DNA of 64,000 nucleotides. Origin: Acidobacteriota bacterium (lineage in GTDB: Bacteria > Acidobacteriota > Thermoanaerobaculia > UBA5066). A program made the translations under genes and the position numbers. The DNA lies in contig RHKY01000023.1 of assembly GCA_008363385.1 (NCBI GenBank), positions 62,001-126,000 on the forward strand, written 5' to 3'. Positions 1 to 9,092 of this stretch are shown piece by piece; within the stretch, counting starts at the first letter, position 1; each line of letters begins with the position of its first letter. Below the pieces are notes generated by a model. That model was not told where the DNA came from, ran no database searches, and saw only the letters and a program-made list of their open reading frames with translations.

Positions 1-1418
1 GCGGGGCCAACATCAACCTGCCGCGGGCCGACGTGATCCAGGCGTTCCCCGCCTACGCCGGCACGCCCGGGGAGCACCCCGGGTTCGAGATGTCCTTCCG
101 GGCGTCGGCGTTCGCGAACGGGACCCACACGATCTGGGTCCGGATCACGGACGTGACCGGCTGCTGCTACTGGCTGGCGTCGCGCTCGGTGAGGGTGGAC
201 AACACCCGGAACCAGCCGCCCTTCGGCAACCTGGACTTCCCGAAGCCGAACGACTCCGTCCACGCCAACGGCGTCCTGCAGGTCGCCGGGTGGGCGCTGG
301 ACGACCGGCGCGTGGACCACGTGGAGGTCCTCGTGGACGGCCTCCAGGAGCGCCAGGCGGTCGTGGGCGTCTACCGGCCCGACGTGGCGGCGTACTACCC
401 GGACGTCCAGAACGCGCTGGTCGCCGGCTTCATCCTGAACATCGACTCCACGCGCTACACGAACGGCGTCCACACCGTCACGGTGAAGGCGGTCGACGAC
501 CAGGGCCAGGTCGGGCTGATCGGGCAGCGGAAGGTCCAGATCTTCAACAACGCCCCGAACCTCCCCCCCTTCGGCGAGGTGGAGTACCCGCTGCTCAACG
601 CGACCTGGTTCGGCAACTGCTTCGCGCCGGTCGGCGGGCCCTCGGGCGGCGAGATCCTCGACCCGCGGTACATCATGTTCGTCACCGGCTGGGCGCTCGA
701 CACGTCGAACGTGATGGAGCGTGGCGGCCTCTCGCACGTCTTCCTCGAGATCGACGGCGTCAAGCTGCGGGACAGCCGGATCAACTGCCACCGCGAGTTC
801 AACCTGAACAACATGCTGATCGACTGCTACGGGTACTACCGGCCGGACGTGGAGGTCCTGTACCCGGGCTTCCAGCAGGCGCCGAACGCGGGGTTCAACT
901 TCGCCATCGACGTCGGCTACCTGATCACGCAGCAGGGCTTCCGCGAAGGCGGCCACATCCTCCAGGTCAAGGCCGCCGACAAGGAGGACCAGGTCACGCT
1001 CTTGAAGGAGATCCCGATCTACTTCGAGTGCGCCACGCAGAACCTCGACCCGCCGCCGCTCGGCTTCGTCGAGGACCCGGCGAACTACGAGTTCGTCAAC
1101 GGCGTCTTCCCGGTGATCGGCTGGGCGCTCGACCTGGACACGGTGATCCGGGTCCGCGTCCTGATCGACGGGTTCCCGCAGATCGACGCCCTCCGCGGGG
1201 TCGACTACGCCGAGTACGGCCTCGCCAGCCCCGACGTCGGGCTCGTCTACCCGAACTACCCGCAGAGCACGCGGGCCCGGTGGCGCTTCTACCTCGACAC
1301 CACGAAGCTCTCCAACAGCGAGCACGACCTCCTCGTCGAGGTGATCGACGGGCGCGGCTTCGTCCGCTCGGCCGGAACGCGGCGCTTCCTCGTCAACAAC
1401 AACACGGTCACCCGCTAG
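1..1418 (+). CDS. Secreted protein of tandem Ig-like 'GWALD' modules (5' end outside window)
   Basis: The reading frame is open from base 3, so the gene begins upstream and only its last ~470 residues are here. They form one incomplete and three complete modules of about 100-130 residues. Each runs from a Pro-Pro-phi-Gly opening, through a GWALD core and a V-x-V-x-hydrophobic-DG strand, to an RPDV-x3-YP segment and a 'G.H...V.A.D' strand. Such modules occur in large extracellular proteins and look like beta-sandwich, adhesion-type repeats. No catalytic motif is visible. The third module carries several Cys (for example NCF and INC), which could form disulfides outside the cell. The protein ends with a short polar tail and no anchor or sorting domain. 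A strong hairpin follows. The module reading is fairly sure; the function is unknown. Confidence 0.75.
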   Translation, partial: GANINLPRADVIQAFPAYAGTPGEHPGFEMSFRASAFANGTHTIWVRITDVTGCCYWLASRSVRVDNTRNQPPFGNLDFPKPNDSVHANGVLQVAGWALDDRRVDHVEVLVDGLQERQAVVGVYRPDVAAYYPDVQNALVAGFILNIDSTRYTNGVHTVTVKAVDDQGQVGLIGQRKVQIFNNAPNLPPFGEVEYPLLNATWFGNCFAPVGGPSGGEILDPRYIMFVTGWALDTSNVMERGGLSHVFLEIDGVKLRDSRINCHREFNLNNMLIDCYGYYRPDVEVLYPGFQQAPNAGFNFAIDVGYLITQQGFREGGHILQVKAADKEDQVTLLKEIPIYFECATQNLDPPPLGFVEDPANYEFVNGVFPVIGWALDLDTVIRVRVLIDGFPQIDALRGVDYAEYGLASPDVGLVYPNYPQSTRARWRFYLDTTKLSNSEHDLLVEVIDGRGFVRSAGTRRFLVNNNTVTR

Positions 1419-1444
1419 ACGGCCCTCCTTCCCCGGAAGAGCTC

Positions 1445-1468
1445 GCGGCCCCGCTCACGCGGGGCCGC
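1445..1468 (+). terminator. Hairpin terminator after the GWALD protein
   Basis: A perfect 10-bp stem (GCGGCCCCGC / GCGGGGCCGC) with a TCAC loop lies 27 bases after the stop codon. Only a short T-containing tail follows, so it resembles the U-poor terminators of GC-rich genomes. Confidence 0.6.
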
Positions 1469-1674
1469 TTGGCTTCGTGGAGGGGACGAACTGGAGCCCC
1501 AGTCCAGCGAACGGAGGACGCCGGGGGACCCCGAAGCGTCGGGCCCGCGGCGGCGCCGCCGGGGGAACGCCCTCGACCTGCGAGCTGGTCGGGTGGCCTG
1601 CGGGCCTGGTTTCGGCTCGACCCGGGAGGCGCTGCACTATGCTCGCGACAACCTGGCGGGAAAGGAGCGCCCTC

Positions 1675-2331
1675 ATGAGCCGTCTCGAACTCCTTGCTCT
1701 CCTGGTGCTCTCGACGACCCTCGTCTCGTGCGGCGTGAACCCGTTCGGGTCGCCACCCCGCGTGCGGACGGACGGGTTCCAGGCGACGGCGTTCGTCGAC
1801 GACGGCTCCGTGCAATCGACGTTCGGACTGGCCGTCCGTGGCAAGAGCCTCCGTCGCGACGAGCTGGGCGGTGGCCCCTGGTCGGTCCTCGTCGTTCGAG
1901 GGGAGGATCAGACGGCTTTCGAGCTCGACCCGGCGACGAAGAGCTGGCGGGAGGCCGACTCGCTTCTCGCCGCCACGATCCTCACGGGGCATCCGCTCTC
2001 GCCCGGGTTCTCGGAGGTGGAGGAGTCGAAGCAGCGAGGAGCGGCGACCTACAGCAAGGAGAGCGACGCGGTCTTTGCCGGGAACCGCTGCGTGCGCTGG
2101 CTCTTCGACAACGACCCGTCGGCCCCGGCCACCGCGACCACGACCTACTGGGTCTGTCCGGTGCTGGACGACCTCGTCGTCCGATGCGATCACGTCACGA
2201 AAGACCCGGAGGGCGGGACCCTGAGGCGCACGACGGAGCTTCGGGCCGTGAGGGTCGGCGCTCCTCCGGAGCTCTTCGAGATCCCGAAGGGATTCCGGAA
2301 GGTCGAGGCGCCGGACGAGCCGGGCCGCTGA
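1675..2331 (+). CDS. Putative lipoprotein, function unknown
   Basis: This 218-residue protein starts with a short basic N-terminus, a Leu-rich hydrophobic stretch and a lipobox (LVSC, Cys about residue 18). Export, signal peptidase II cleavage and lipidation are therefore expected. The ATG at 1675 is chosen because AAAGGAG sits just upstream and the signal peptide begins there; the longer in-frame extension is low-complexity. The mature part has charged strands such as WSVLVVRGED and a Cys pair (NRCVRW and YWVCPV) that may form a disulfide. It resembles small lipoproteins that describe a metal- or substrate-sensitive 'efflux' fold, but no family is recognised with confidence. The gene stands alone and converges on the hydrogenase operon. 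Confidence 0.7.
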   Translation: MSRLELLALLVLSTTLVSCGVNPFGSPPRVRTDGFQATAFVDDGSVQSTFGLAVRGKSLRRDELGGGPWSVLVVRGEDQTAFELDPATKSWREADSLLAATILTGHPLSPGFSEVEESKQRGAATYSKESDAVFAGNRCVRWLFDNDPSAPATATTTYWVCPVLDDLVVRCDHVTKDPEGGTLRRTTELRAVRVGAPPELFEIPKGFRKVEAPDEPGR

Positions 2332-2412
2332 AGGACCGGCGCGACGGGCCGATCGGTGAGCCCTGGTCGAGAGTCGGAAGGGGAGTCGCGCACCTCTCAC
2401 TCGGCGCCGCGG

Positions 2413-2515
2413 GAGCCTCCCCCGGTCACGGGAGGGGGATCGCCGGGGGAGGGGGCAGGGGAGGCCCGGCGTCCGGCGGCGCCGGGAGGCGCCGCGGGGG
2501 CCTCCCCCGGTCACG
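2413..2515. repeat. Intergenic palindromic repeat, family B copy 1 (3' of hydA)
   Basis: A G/C-tract element lies between the convergent lipoprotein gene and hydA. It contains a GGGATCGCCGGGGGAGGG core, a GGGGAGGCCCGGCGTCCGG arm, a short GC hairpin and a GGGGGCCTCCCC arm that pairs back with GGGGAGGCC. The segment GCCTCCCCCGGTCACG occurs twice inside it (2415-2430 and 2500-2515). The same layout recurs at 42717-42827, again directly 3' of a minus-strand gene. It can fold into a strong hairpin for either strand and probably terminates hydA. Confidence 0.6.
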
Positions 2516-3793
2516 TCAGTGGACGGAGCAGGAGATGCAGGGGTCGTACGCCCGGACGAGCATCGAGGCGAGCTTCTCGAGCGCGGCGTCCGACGTGCCG
2601 TGGCGGGACTGCTCGACGGCGAGCCGCTGCAGGTCGTGCTGGATGTTGGCGTTGTTCTGCGTCGTCGGGATGACGCAGTCCGCCTTCACGATCCTCCCGT
2701 CGCCGTCGTAGACGTAGTGGTGGTAGAGGATCCCGCGGGGCACCTCCACCGCGCCGACGCCCTCGCCCGGCCGCGGCTCGACGGCGGCCAGCACCGGGGT
2801 GTCGGGCGCCGCGTCGAGGATCTCGTCGATCAGGGTCATCGACTCCTTGACCACGTGGACGCACTCGACGGCCTGCGCGACGTTGTTCAGGAACGGGTTG
2901 TAGCAGGGCGCCTGGAGGCCCAGCTCGGAGGCGACCGCCAGCGCCTCCGGGAGGAGCTGCGGGTAGTTGTTGTTGAACCGCGCCAGGGCGCCGACCGCGA
3001 AGGAGGCGCGCGAGAGCTTGCACCACTTCGAGGTGTTGTCGTCCGTGACGTACTCGTTGGTCATCTTCCGGTAGTCGGACTCGGCCATCTCGACGCCGTC
3101 CGAGGAGACGAGGCGGCCTCCGATCCAGGGGTAGCAGCCGTCGCCGAGCAGGGAGACGAACTCGGTCTCGCGGGCGAACGTCGGCATCTCCAGGGTCTTC
3201 AGCAGGCCGACGACGGCCCCCAGGTCCTTCATCGCGCCGTCCAGCTCGCCCCGGAGCGCGCGGAGGGCTCGCTTGTCCGGGATCCGGGTCATCCCGCCCA
3301 CGGCGATGGAGACCGGGTGCGTCGTGCGGCCGGCGACGACGTCGCAGAGCGTGTTGCCGACCCCCTTGAGCCGGGCCGCGACCGCGAAGACCTCGGGCTT
3401 CAGGTCGACGAGCGGGATCGCCGACTCGAGGCCGAGGAAGTCCGGCGCGGCCAGGAACAGGACGTGGAGGACGTGGCTCTGGAGCGTCTCCCCGTGCTTG
3501 GCCAGGAGCCGGAGCTTGGCCGCCAGCGGCGGCACCTCCACGCCGAGCGCCGCCTCGCTGGCCCGCACGCTGGCCAGGCAGTGCCCGATCGAGCAGATGC
3601 CGCAGATGCGCGCCGTCAGGATCCCGGCCGTCGAGTAGTGCTTCCCCTTCAGCATCACCTCGAAGTAGCGGGGGGTCTCGACGACCTCCCAGCGGGCCTC
3701 CTGGATGACGCCGTCGCGGATGCGGATCTTGATGTTCCCGTGCCCCTCGACGCGGGTCAGGTGGTGGACGTTGACGTCGGCAGTCACGCGCAT
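2516..3793 (-). CDS. hydA: [NiFe] hydrogenase large (alpha) subunit, group 3b type
   Basis: This 425-residue subunit carries the Ni-Fe active site of a soluble bidirectional hydrogenase. The first Cys pair is in RICGIC (about residues 62-67). The second is in DPCISCSVH at the very C-terminus (Cys about 419 and 422). Together these four Cys ligate nickel. In this family a short peptide after the terminal His is usually removed during maturation. Here the stop follows that His directly, so no cleavable tail is encoded, which is unusual. The ATG at 3793 is followed by the family's usual start (HHLTRVEGHG) and overlaps hydD by 10 bases. It is the last gene of hydB-hydG-hydD-hydA, the order of the Pyrococcus-type NADP-linked sulfhydrogenase. 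The repeat/hairpin at 2413-2515 probably ends the transcript. Confidence 0.93.
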   Translation of the reverse strand: MRVTADVNVHHLTRVEGHGNIKIRIRDGVIQEARWEVVETPRYFEVMLKGKHYSTAGILTARICGICSIGHCLASVRASEAALGVEVPPLAAKLRLLAKHGETLQSHVLHVLFLAAPDFLGLESAIPLVDLKPEVFAVAARLKGVGNTLCDVVAGRTTHPVSIAVGGMTRIPDKRALRALRGELDGAMKDLGAVVGLLKTLEMPTFARETEFVSLLGDGCYPWIGGRLVSSDGVEMAESDYRKMTNEYVTDDNTSKWCKLSRASFAVGALARFNNNYPQLLPEALAVASELGLQAPCYNPFLNNVAQAVECVHVVKESMTLIDEILDAAPDTPVLAAVEPRPGEGVGAVEVPRGILYHHYVYDGDGRIVKADCVIPTTQNNANIQHDLQRLAVEQSRHGTSDAALEKLASMLVRAYDPCISCSVH

Positions 3794-4542
3794 CGCAGTG
3801 CCTCGAATCCCCCGAAGAAGCTCAGGCGTTCGTCGATCTCCCGGTCGTCGAATCCCCTCTCCCGGCACAGCTCCAGGAAGGCCTTCAGGTTGGCGTCCGG
3901 AGCGGGCCCGCGGCAGCCCCAGCAGCCCAGGCCGCCGGCGGGGCAGGGGGCCTCGCAGCCGGCCCGCGTGACGGAGCCGAGGCAGAGCTGGCCCGACTCC
4001 ATCAGGCAGTTCACGAACCGCTGCTTGCAGTCCATGCAGACCGGGTAGACCGTGAACTCGAACGGCACGCCGAGCGCGACGTGCCTCACGACGCGCTCCA
4101 CCTCCTCCTTGGAGACGGGGCAGCCGGGGATGGCCAGGTCGACGTGGACGAAGTCCCCGACCGGCTGCGCCGGCTGGGTCGGCTTCGGCTTGTCGCCGTA
4201 GACCTCCCGGTTCGCCTCGTCGAGGTCGTAGGCGTTCTTCAGGCGGGCGACGCCGCCGAAGCACGCGCAGGTCCCGAACGCCAGGACGACCTTGGCCTGC
4301 GCGCGGATCTTCTTGAGGCGCTCGACCTCGTCCTCCCTCGTGATCGCCCCCTCCAGGATGGCGACGTCGTAGTCGTCGCCCGCGGCCGAGCTGGCCTCGC
4401 GGAACCGGACGATGTCGAGCGACTTCAGGAACGGCCCGAGGGTCTCCTCCTTGTTCACTAGCTGCAGCTGGCAGCCCTCGCAGCCCGTGAAGTCGAAGAC
4501 GGCGACCTTCGGCTTGACCGGCGAGATGCCGAGGTATCTCAT
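3784..4542 (-). CDS. hydD: [NiFe] hydrogenase small (delta) subunit
   Basis: This 252-residue protein has the Fe-S small-subunit fold of group 3 hydrogenases. A proximal-cluster motif (CEGC, about residues 21-24) is followed by GTCACFGG, GCP and a C-terminal Cys-rich stretch (CMDCK, then CEAPCP and CWGC). The pattern fits three [4Fe-4S] clusters passing electrons from the Ni-Fe site to the flavin subunit. There is no twin-arginine signal, so the enzyme should be cytoplasmic, as expected for group 3. The start lies 10 bases after the hydG stop and the 3' end overlaps hydA by 10 bases, so translation is probably coupled through the operon. Confidence 0.92.
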   Translation of the reverse strand: MRYLGISPVKPKVAVFDFTGCEGCQLQLVNKEETLGPFLKSLDIVRFREASSAAGDDYDVAILEGAITREDEVERLKKIRAQAKVVLAFGTCACFGGVARLKNAYDLDEANREVYGDKPKPTQPAQPVGDFVHVDLAIPGCPVSKEEVERVVRHVALGVPFEFTVYPVCMDCKQRFVNCLMESGQLCLGSVTRAGCEAPCPAGGLGCWGCRGPAPDANLKAFLELCRERGFDDREIDERLSFFGGFEALRCA

Positions 4543-4552
4543 CTCATCACCC

Positions 4553-5461
4553 TCAGATGGCTTCCTTCAGGTTCATGACGGACCAGTAGTCGAAGACGGG
4601 GCCGTCGAGGCAGGTGTACGTCGAGCCGACGTTGCAGCGGCAGCACTTCCCCATGCCGCAGTGCATCCGGCGCTCCAGCGAGACGAACATCCGCTGCATC
4701 GGGACGCCCATCTGGCTCAGGCGGGCGCAGACGAACTTGAACATCACCGGCGGGCCGCAGACGATGGCGTAGGTCTGGTCCGGGCGGATCCGGATGCCGT
4801 CCAGGAGCTGCGTGATCATGCCGACGGGCCCGTTCCAGGTCTCGTCCGCCTTCTCGACGATGACGGAGAGGTTCACGTCGTAGACCGCCCGCCACTGGTC
4901 GTACTGGTAGGTGAAGAGGAGGTCCTTCGGCGTCTTCGTGCCGTAGAGGATGTGGACGCCGTCGTAGTCGCCCCGGTTGTCGTTGACGTAGAAGATCGGC
5001 GCCCGGAGCGGGGCGAGCCCCAGGCCGCCGGCGATGAGGAGGACGTCGTTCCCCTTCATCGCCGCCATCGGGAAGGAGGTGCCGAAGGGCCCCCGGATCC
5101 CGAGCTTGGCGCCCCGCCCGGCCTTGTGCAGGACGCCGGTGACGTGGCCGGCCCGCCGGATGCAGAGCTCGATGTGGCCCTTCCACGCGGTCGAGCTGGA
5201 GATCGAGATCGGCACCTCCCCGAACCCCGGCAGCTCGACCATCACGAACTGCCCCGGCTTGAAGGAGAACCGCTCGCGCTCCACCGGGTCGACGATCCGG
5301 AGGTGGAAGAGCTTGTCGAGGTCCGTGAGGTTCACGATGTTCGTGACCTCGGCCTTGAAGACGCGGTCGACGTCCTTCAGGCGCTCGCGCCGGTTGAAGT
5401 CGAGCGGGTCCTGGAACTCCAGCTCGGTCCGGACGTCGTAGGGGTGCAGGACGACGGTCAC
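4553..5461 (-). CDS. hydG: Hydrogenase FAD/NAD(P)-binding gamma subunit
   Basis: This 302-residue protein belongs to the ferredoxin-NADP reductase-like family. It has an FAD barrel (PISISSS region), a pyridine-nucleotide domain (GGLGLAPLR, later CGPPVMF) and a C-terminal [2Fe-2S] motif, CGMGKCCRC...C (about residues 268-284). It should transfer electrons between NAD(P)(H) and the hydrogenase clusters. The start chosen is GTG at 5461: AGGAGG sits in front, GTGA overlaps the hydB stop by 4 bases, and family homology starts there. Longer in-frame extensions run into hydB. Whether NADP or NAD is preferred cannot be read from the sequence. Confidence 0.9.
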   Translation of the reverse strand: MTVVLHPYDVRTELEFQDPLDFNRRERLKDVDRVFKAEVTNIVNLTDLDKLFHLRIVDPVERERFSFKPGQFVMVELPGFGEVPISISSSTAWKGHIELCIRRAGHVTGVLHKAGRGAKLGIRGPFGTSFPMAAMKGNDVLLIAGGLGLAPLRAPIFYVNDNRGDYDGVHILYGTKTPKDLLFTYQYDQWRAVYDVNLSVIVEKADETWNGPVGMITQLLDGIRIRPDQTYAIVCGPPVMFKFVCARLSQMGVPMQRMFVSLERRMHCGMGKCCRCNVGSTYTCLDGPVFDYWSVMNLKEAI

Positions 5462-6492
5462 GGCGCCACCTCCTCCTGAAGGTCGTGGATCACGTCGGGC
5501 GGGTTGATCCCGGCCAGGCAGGCGTCCCCGCACCGGTTGCAGCCGACGCACATCGGCTCGTCGTAGGCCTCCATGAACCCGCGGTGCTGGTGGTAGTAGC
5601 GGTACTTCAGCCTCGTGTGGCGGTCGGGGCGGAAGTTGTGGCCGCCGGCGACGGTGGCGAAGTCGAGGAGGTTGCACGAGTAGAGCTGCTTGACCTTCTG
5701 GCACTCCGAGAAGTCCTGGCTGATCCGCTCGTACACGCCGTAGCAGTAGCAGGTGGGGCAGACCATCGCGCAGGAGCCGCAGCTCAGGCACTTGTCGCCC
5801 CACTTCTTCCAGACGGGCGACTCGAACTCGATGTCCAGGAGCGTCGGGATGTTCTCGTAGCGCAGCTTCACCTTGAAGCCGTTCGCGATCCGGCGCCTCA
5901 CGTCCTGGTAGTCCCTCCGGTCGTCCTCCGTGATGTCCCGGACCGGGACGGAGTGGAGGACGCGCCAGCCGCGGTCGGAGTCGATCGAGACGAAGTAGCG
6001 GTCCCCGAGGTCCGTCAGGAAGAGGTCGAAGCCGTGGGTGACCGTGTCCTCCCCGAGGGAGGCGCAGAAGCCCGTATCGCAGGGGTCGTGGTCGATCCCG
6101 ACGACGAAGGTGTTCCTCCGCCGGGAGAGGTAGTACGGGTTCGGGAACGCGCCCTTCAGGTCGAGCTTCAGCAGCGCGTTGACGTCGCAGGCGTGGAGGC
6201 CGACGAGGGCGCGCGGCTGGACCCGGTACGTGATCTCCTGCTGCCAGTCGCCGTCCTTGAACTTCGTCCGCGAGAGGTTCTCGCGGTACGGCAGGAAGTA
6301 GGTCTTCGCCGAGAAGGCGCTCTTCTCGAAGTCGAGGTCCATGTCCTCGAAGCGCTCGATCGGCTGGAACTGGTGGATCGCCTTCCCGTGCCGGTTCGTG
6401 CCGACCTTCGTCGGCCCGACGACCTCGTTGGAGGCCATCAGCTTCTCCACGAGCTTCCGGAAGGCGTCCTTGGTCACGATCTTGAACAGCAT
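5458..6492 (-). CDS. hydB: Hydrogenase 4Fe-4S beta subunit
   Basis: This 344-residue protein is the first gene of the hydrogenase operon. A long N-terminal domain holds several Cys and His residues (GLHACD, CDTGFC). Two ferredoxin-like clusters follow: [14 protein letters not shown] (about residues 235-248) and [11 protein letters not shown] (about 315-325). This is the beta subunit of the sulfhydrogenase/anaerobic sulfite reductase A family, which carries electrons between the flavin subunit and outside donors or acceptors. In archaeal relatives it is linked to sulfur or polysulfide reduction. The ATG follows a GGGAGG ribosome site. No hyp maturation genes occur in the window, so they must lie elsewhere. 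Confidence 0.9.
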   Translation of the reverse strand: MLFKIVTKDAFRKLVEKLMASNEVVGPTKVGTNRHGKAIHQFQPIERFEDMDLDFEKSAFSAKTYFLPYRENLSRTKFKDGDWQQEITYRVQPRALVGLHACDVNALLKLDLKGAFPNPYYLSRRRNTFVVGIDHDPCDTGFCASLGEDTVTHGFDLFLTDLGDRYFVSIDSDRGWRVLHSVPVRDITEDDRRDYQDVRRRIANGFKVKLRYENIPTLLDIEFESPVWKKWGDKCLSCGSCAMVCPTCYCYGVYERISQDFSECQKVKQLYSCNLLDFATVAGGHNFRPDRHTRLKYRYYHQHRGFMEAYDEPMCVGCNRCGDACLAGINPPDVIHDLQEEVAP

Positions 6493-6902
6493 CGGCTGGC
6501 CTCCCTCGCCACCGGCGATCCGGGCCGCTCCCGCGCGCGTCCCTCCGGCCGACCCGGAGCCTTTCTCGGTCTCCCGCGCGTGGGCCCGCGGTTCCTTCCG
6601 CTTCGGCCCCTCGCTGTCGGCAAGCTACGCCTCCCCGGAAACGACCGTCAATGAATCACATAGGAGGGGATCAGATGTATCCAGCCGGGGTCGTGGGCGT
6701 CCGGCAGGACGATCGGGGCGAATCGGGTGGCGCCGGGGGGCCGGCGCCCTCCGGCGCTCCGCCCTCCGACGCGACGGGAACCGCGGGGATCGCCTCGGGG
6801 TCTCACTCTCCAGGAGGACGGATTGGAGGACGAGCGGGTCGCGGTGCCGGAGAGCCCCGGGCGGGGGCCGGGCGGCCCCGCGGGCCGCCGGGAGGCGAGG
6901 TG
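6493..6902. other. Divergent intergenic region between hydB and a small membrane-protein gene
   Basis: This 410-base gap holds the leader of the hyd operon (minus) and of the 6903 gene (plus). Near 6646-6690 it turns AT-richer. On the minus strand TTGACG (6646-6651) could be a -35, but no good -10 was found. On the plus strand AGGAGG (6662-6667) stands 7 bases before an ATG at 6675, in frame with the 6903 gene. That reading would add 76 low-complexity Gly/Pro/Arg/Ala residues to the protein. Confidence 0.5.
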
Positions 6903-6903
6903 A
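6823..6903 (+). CDS. Possible 26-residue leader ORF
   Basis: A TTG codon at 6823 follows AGGAGG by 5 bases and opens a 26-codon frame. Its TGA stop shares a base with the ATG at 6903 (TGATG). The arrangement would couple its translation to the membrane-protein gene. The peptide has no recognisable features, so it may be chance. Confidence 0.2.
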   Translation: MEDERVAVPESPGRGPGGPAGRREAR

Positions 6904-7346
6904 TGCTCGCGTTCGTCCTCCTCGGCGGCGTCGCGATGGTCTGGACCACGCTCTGCCTGGTCCGGCCCGCGAGGCGGCGGGAAGGGATCCTCCTCGGGAC
7001 CGCGGGCCTCGTGGCCGGAGGGCTCGCCGCCCTCGCCGTCCTCGTCCCGGGCCTCCTCCGGGGCGCCTCCCTCCACGCCATCCCGCACGAACCGGTCTTC
7101 GAGTGGTTCGTCGCGGTCTACGGCGGGGCCGCGCTCGTGGCCCGCGTCCGGCTGGCGCTCTGGCGCCAGGAGGGTGGCCCGCTCGCGCGCTCCTCCCGCA
7201 GGGACGGTTCGGAGGAAACGGAAAACCAACAGACGACCGGCGGGCACGTCCTGCCCTTCCGGCCGCACGGCGGTGGTGGACCGGGCCAGGCCGAGTCCCC
7301 GCCTCCCGCGGCCCGCCCGCCGGAGGCCGGCCACCGGCCAGGCTGA
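6903..7346 (+). CDS. Small membrane protein, unknown function
   Basis: The first ~95 residues of this 147-residue protein contain two or three hydrophobic segments: one at the N-terminus (MLAFVLLGG...), one near residues 35-55 (GLVAGGLAALAVLV) and a weaker one near 70-85. A basic, low-complexity Gly/Pro tail follows, likely cytoplasmic. The ATG at 6903 is chosen because the first membrane segment starts there and a GGGAGG-like site precedes it. A strong ribosome site before ATG 6675 would give a longer form (see 6493-6902). No family is recognised. It ends 6 bases from the convergent ctpA stop. Confidence 0.5.
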   Translation: MLAFVLLGGVAMVWTTLCLVRPARRREGILLGTAGLVAGGLAALAVLVPGLLRGASLHAIPHEPVFEWFVAVYGGAALVARVRLALWRQEGGPLARSSRRDGSEETENQQTTGGHVLPFRPHGGGGPGQAESPPPAARPPEAGHRPG

Positions 7347-7352
7347 GGCCGC

Positions 7353-8987
7353 CTACCTCTTCTGGGCGAGCTTCTTCGGCGGGTCTTCCTCGTCCCGGAT
7401 CCCGGCCAGCTTCTGGGCCTCGGGGAGGTAGCCGACGGCCGCCTTCAGCTGGACGTCCCCGCCCAGGGCGACCCTGTAGCCGGCCTCACGGCCGTAGACC
7501 GCGTTCATCAGCTCCTCCACGACGGCGCGGTCCAGGATCGAGGCGTCCGCCTCCTCCGCGTAGGCGGTCCGGGCGGGCTTGTCGAACGGCACCGGGAGGG
7601 CGTCGACGAACCGGAAGAAGTCCTCGCGGACGGCCTCGTCGACCGCGAAGTCGCGCGGGATCTCGGCGTGCCGGGACCGGTAGTCGACGGCGAACTCGAA
7701 GAACGTCCCGCGGGCGTAGAGGCCGGCGACGAACCGCGAGAGGGTCGGCCCCTTGACGACGTGGTCCGGGGTGATCCCGCCGCCGCCGTAGACGACGCGC
7801 CCGCCGTCGGTCCGGAAGACCTCCTTCTTCGCCGCCTCGGACGGGCCGGATCCGTTCTCCTCCTCGTCGTCCTCCTCGCTCGGGGCCAGGTACTCGATCA
7901 CCTCCCGGTAGTCCCGCTGGATGCAGCGGCCGGCGGGCGTGTAGTACTTGGCCGTCGTCAGGGCGAGGCCGGCGTTGTCCGAGAGGGTGTAGACGGACTG
8001 GACGAGCCCCTTGCCCCAGCTGGTCTGCCCGACGACGAGCCCGCGATCGTGGTCCTGGAGGGCGCCGGCGACGATCTCCGACGCCGAGGCGGACCCCTTG
8101 TTGATCAGGACGACGACCGGGATCCGCGGCCGGGTGTGCTTGCCAGGCGCGGCGAAGGTCTGCTCGGTCGCCGCCGTCCGGCCCCGGGTGAAGACGACCT
8201 TCTCGCCCTTCCTGAGGAAGAAGTCGGCCACGGCGATCGCCTGGTCCAGCAGCCCGCCGGGGTTCCCGCGGAGGTCGAAGACCAGCTTCTTCATCCCCTG
8301 CTTCTCGAGCTTCTCCCACGCCTCGGCCATCTCCGGGGCGGAGGTGTGGGTGAAGTCCTTCAGCCGGATGTACCCGACGCCCGGCTCCAGCATGAAGGCG
8401 AACGAGACGGAGTTCGTCGGGATCTCGGCCCGCGTCACCGTCATGTTCAGCGGCTCCCCGAGGCCGGGCCGGACGATCGTGATCTTCACCTTCGTCCCCT
8501 TGGGGCCCTTCAGCTTCCGGACGACGGCGTCGATCGGCAGGTCGTCGATCGGCTGCCCCTCGACCAGCTCGATGATGTCCCCCGCCCGGATCCCGAGGCG
8601 GTCGGCGGGGGAGCCCTCGACGGGGGTGATGACGGTCACCTTCCCGTTCCGCTTGGAGATGATGATCCCGAGGCCGTAGAAGGAGCCGCGCTGCTTCTCC
8701 TGCATCGCGCCGTACTCCTCCGGCTCCAGGAAGTTGGTGTGGGGGTCGAGCGTCCCGAGCATCCCCTGGATCGAGGCGTAGACCAGCTTCTCGGAGGGGA
8801 TCTCGTCGGCGTACCAGGCCCGGGTCGTGGCCAGGAGGTCGGCGTACTGCTTCAGGGCCGGGTTGGAGGCGTCCGAGACGGCGAACAGGCGCGGCCCGAG
8901 GACCCCGCCCAGGAGGGTCGTCGCGGCGAGGGTGACGACCGCCAGGAGGGCGGAGCGATAGCGTCGCGTTCCCATACCGGCCTTCAT
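7353..8987 (-). CDS. C-terminal processing peptidase, S41 family (CtpA-like)
   Basis: This 544-residue exported serine protease has a signal anchor at about residues 10-35, a peptidase N-terminal helical region, a PDZ domain (about 105-180, with GSPADRLGIRAGD) and the S41 catalytic core. The Ser-Lys dyad is visible: Ser in GSASASE (about 301) and Lys in TSWGKG (about 326). Their 25-residue spacing is as in E. coli Prc. The substrate-binding motif FDLRGNPGG is also present. Such enzymes cut the C-terminal tails of periplasmic proteins. An acidic insert (EEDDEEENGSG) interrupts the region after the catalytic core. GGAGG precedes ATG 8987 by 6 bases. The gene diverges from tatA. Confidence 0.92.
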   Translation of the reverse strand: MKAGMGTRRYRSALLAVVTLAATTLLGGVLGPRLFAVSDASNPALKQYADLLATTRAWYADEIPSEKLVYASIQGMLGTLDPHTNFLEPEEYGAMQEKQRGSFYGLGIIISKRNGKVTVITPVEGSPADRLGIRAGDIIELVEGQPIDDLPIDAVVRKLKGPKGTKVKITIVRPGLGEPLNMTVTRAEIPTNSVSFAFMLEPGVGYIRLKDFTHTSAPEMAEAWEKLEKQGMKKLVFDLRGNPGGLLDQAIAVADFFLRKGEKVVFTRGRTAATEQTFAAPGKHTRPRIPVVVLINKGSASASEIVAGALQDHDRGLVVGQTSWGKGLVQSVYTLSDNAGLALTTAKYYTPAGRCIQRDYREVIEYLAPSEEDDEEENGSGPSEAAKKEVFRTDGGRVVYGGGGITPDHVVKGPTLSRFVAGLYARGTFFEFAVDYRSRHAEIPRDFAVDEAVREDFFRFVDALPVPFDKPARTAYAEEADASILDRAVVEELMNAVYGREAGYRVALGGDVQLKAAVGYLPEAQKLAGIRDEEDPPKKLAQKR

Positions 8988-9092
8988 ACGAGACCTCCCG
9001 GGCGAAAGTTAGCACGTCGGGGGCAGATCCCGCCTGCTCCTTGACTTCGCCCGGGCCCGGCCCGAGGATTCCGGCGGAGGCCGGAACGGACG

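Noticed and set aside
6640-6660. Promoter of the hydrogenase operon at TTGACG (6646-6651, minus strand)
   Set aside because: No acceptable -10 lies 16-18 bases downstream, so it was not listed as a feature.
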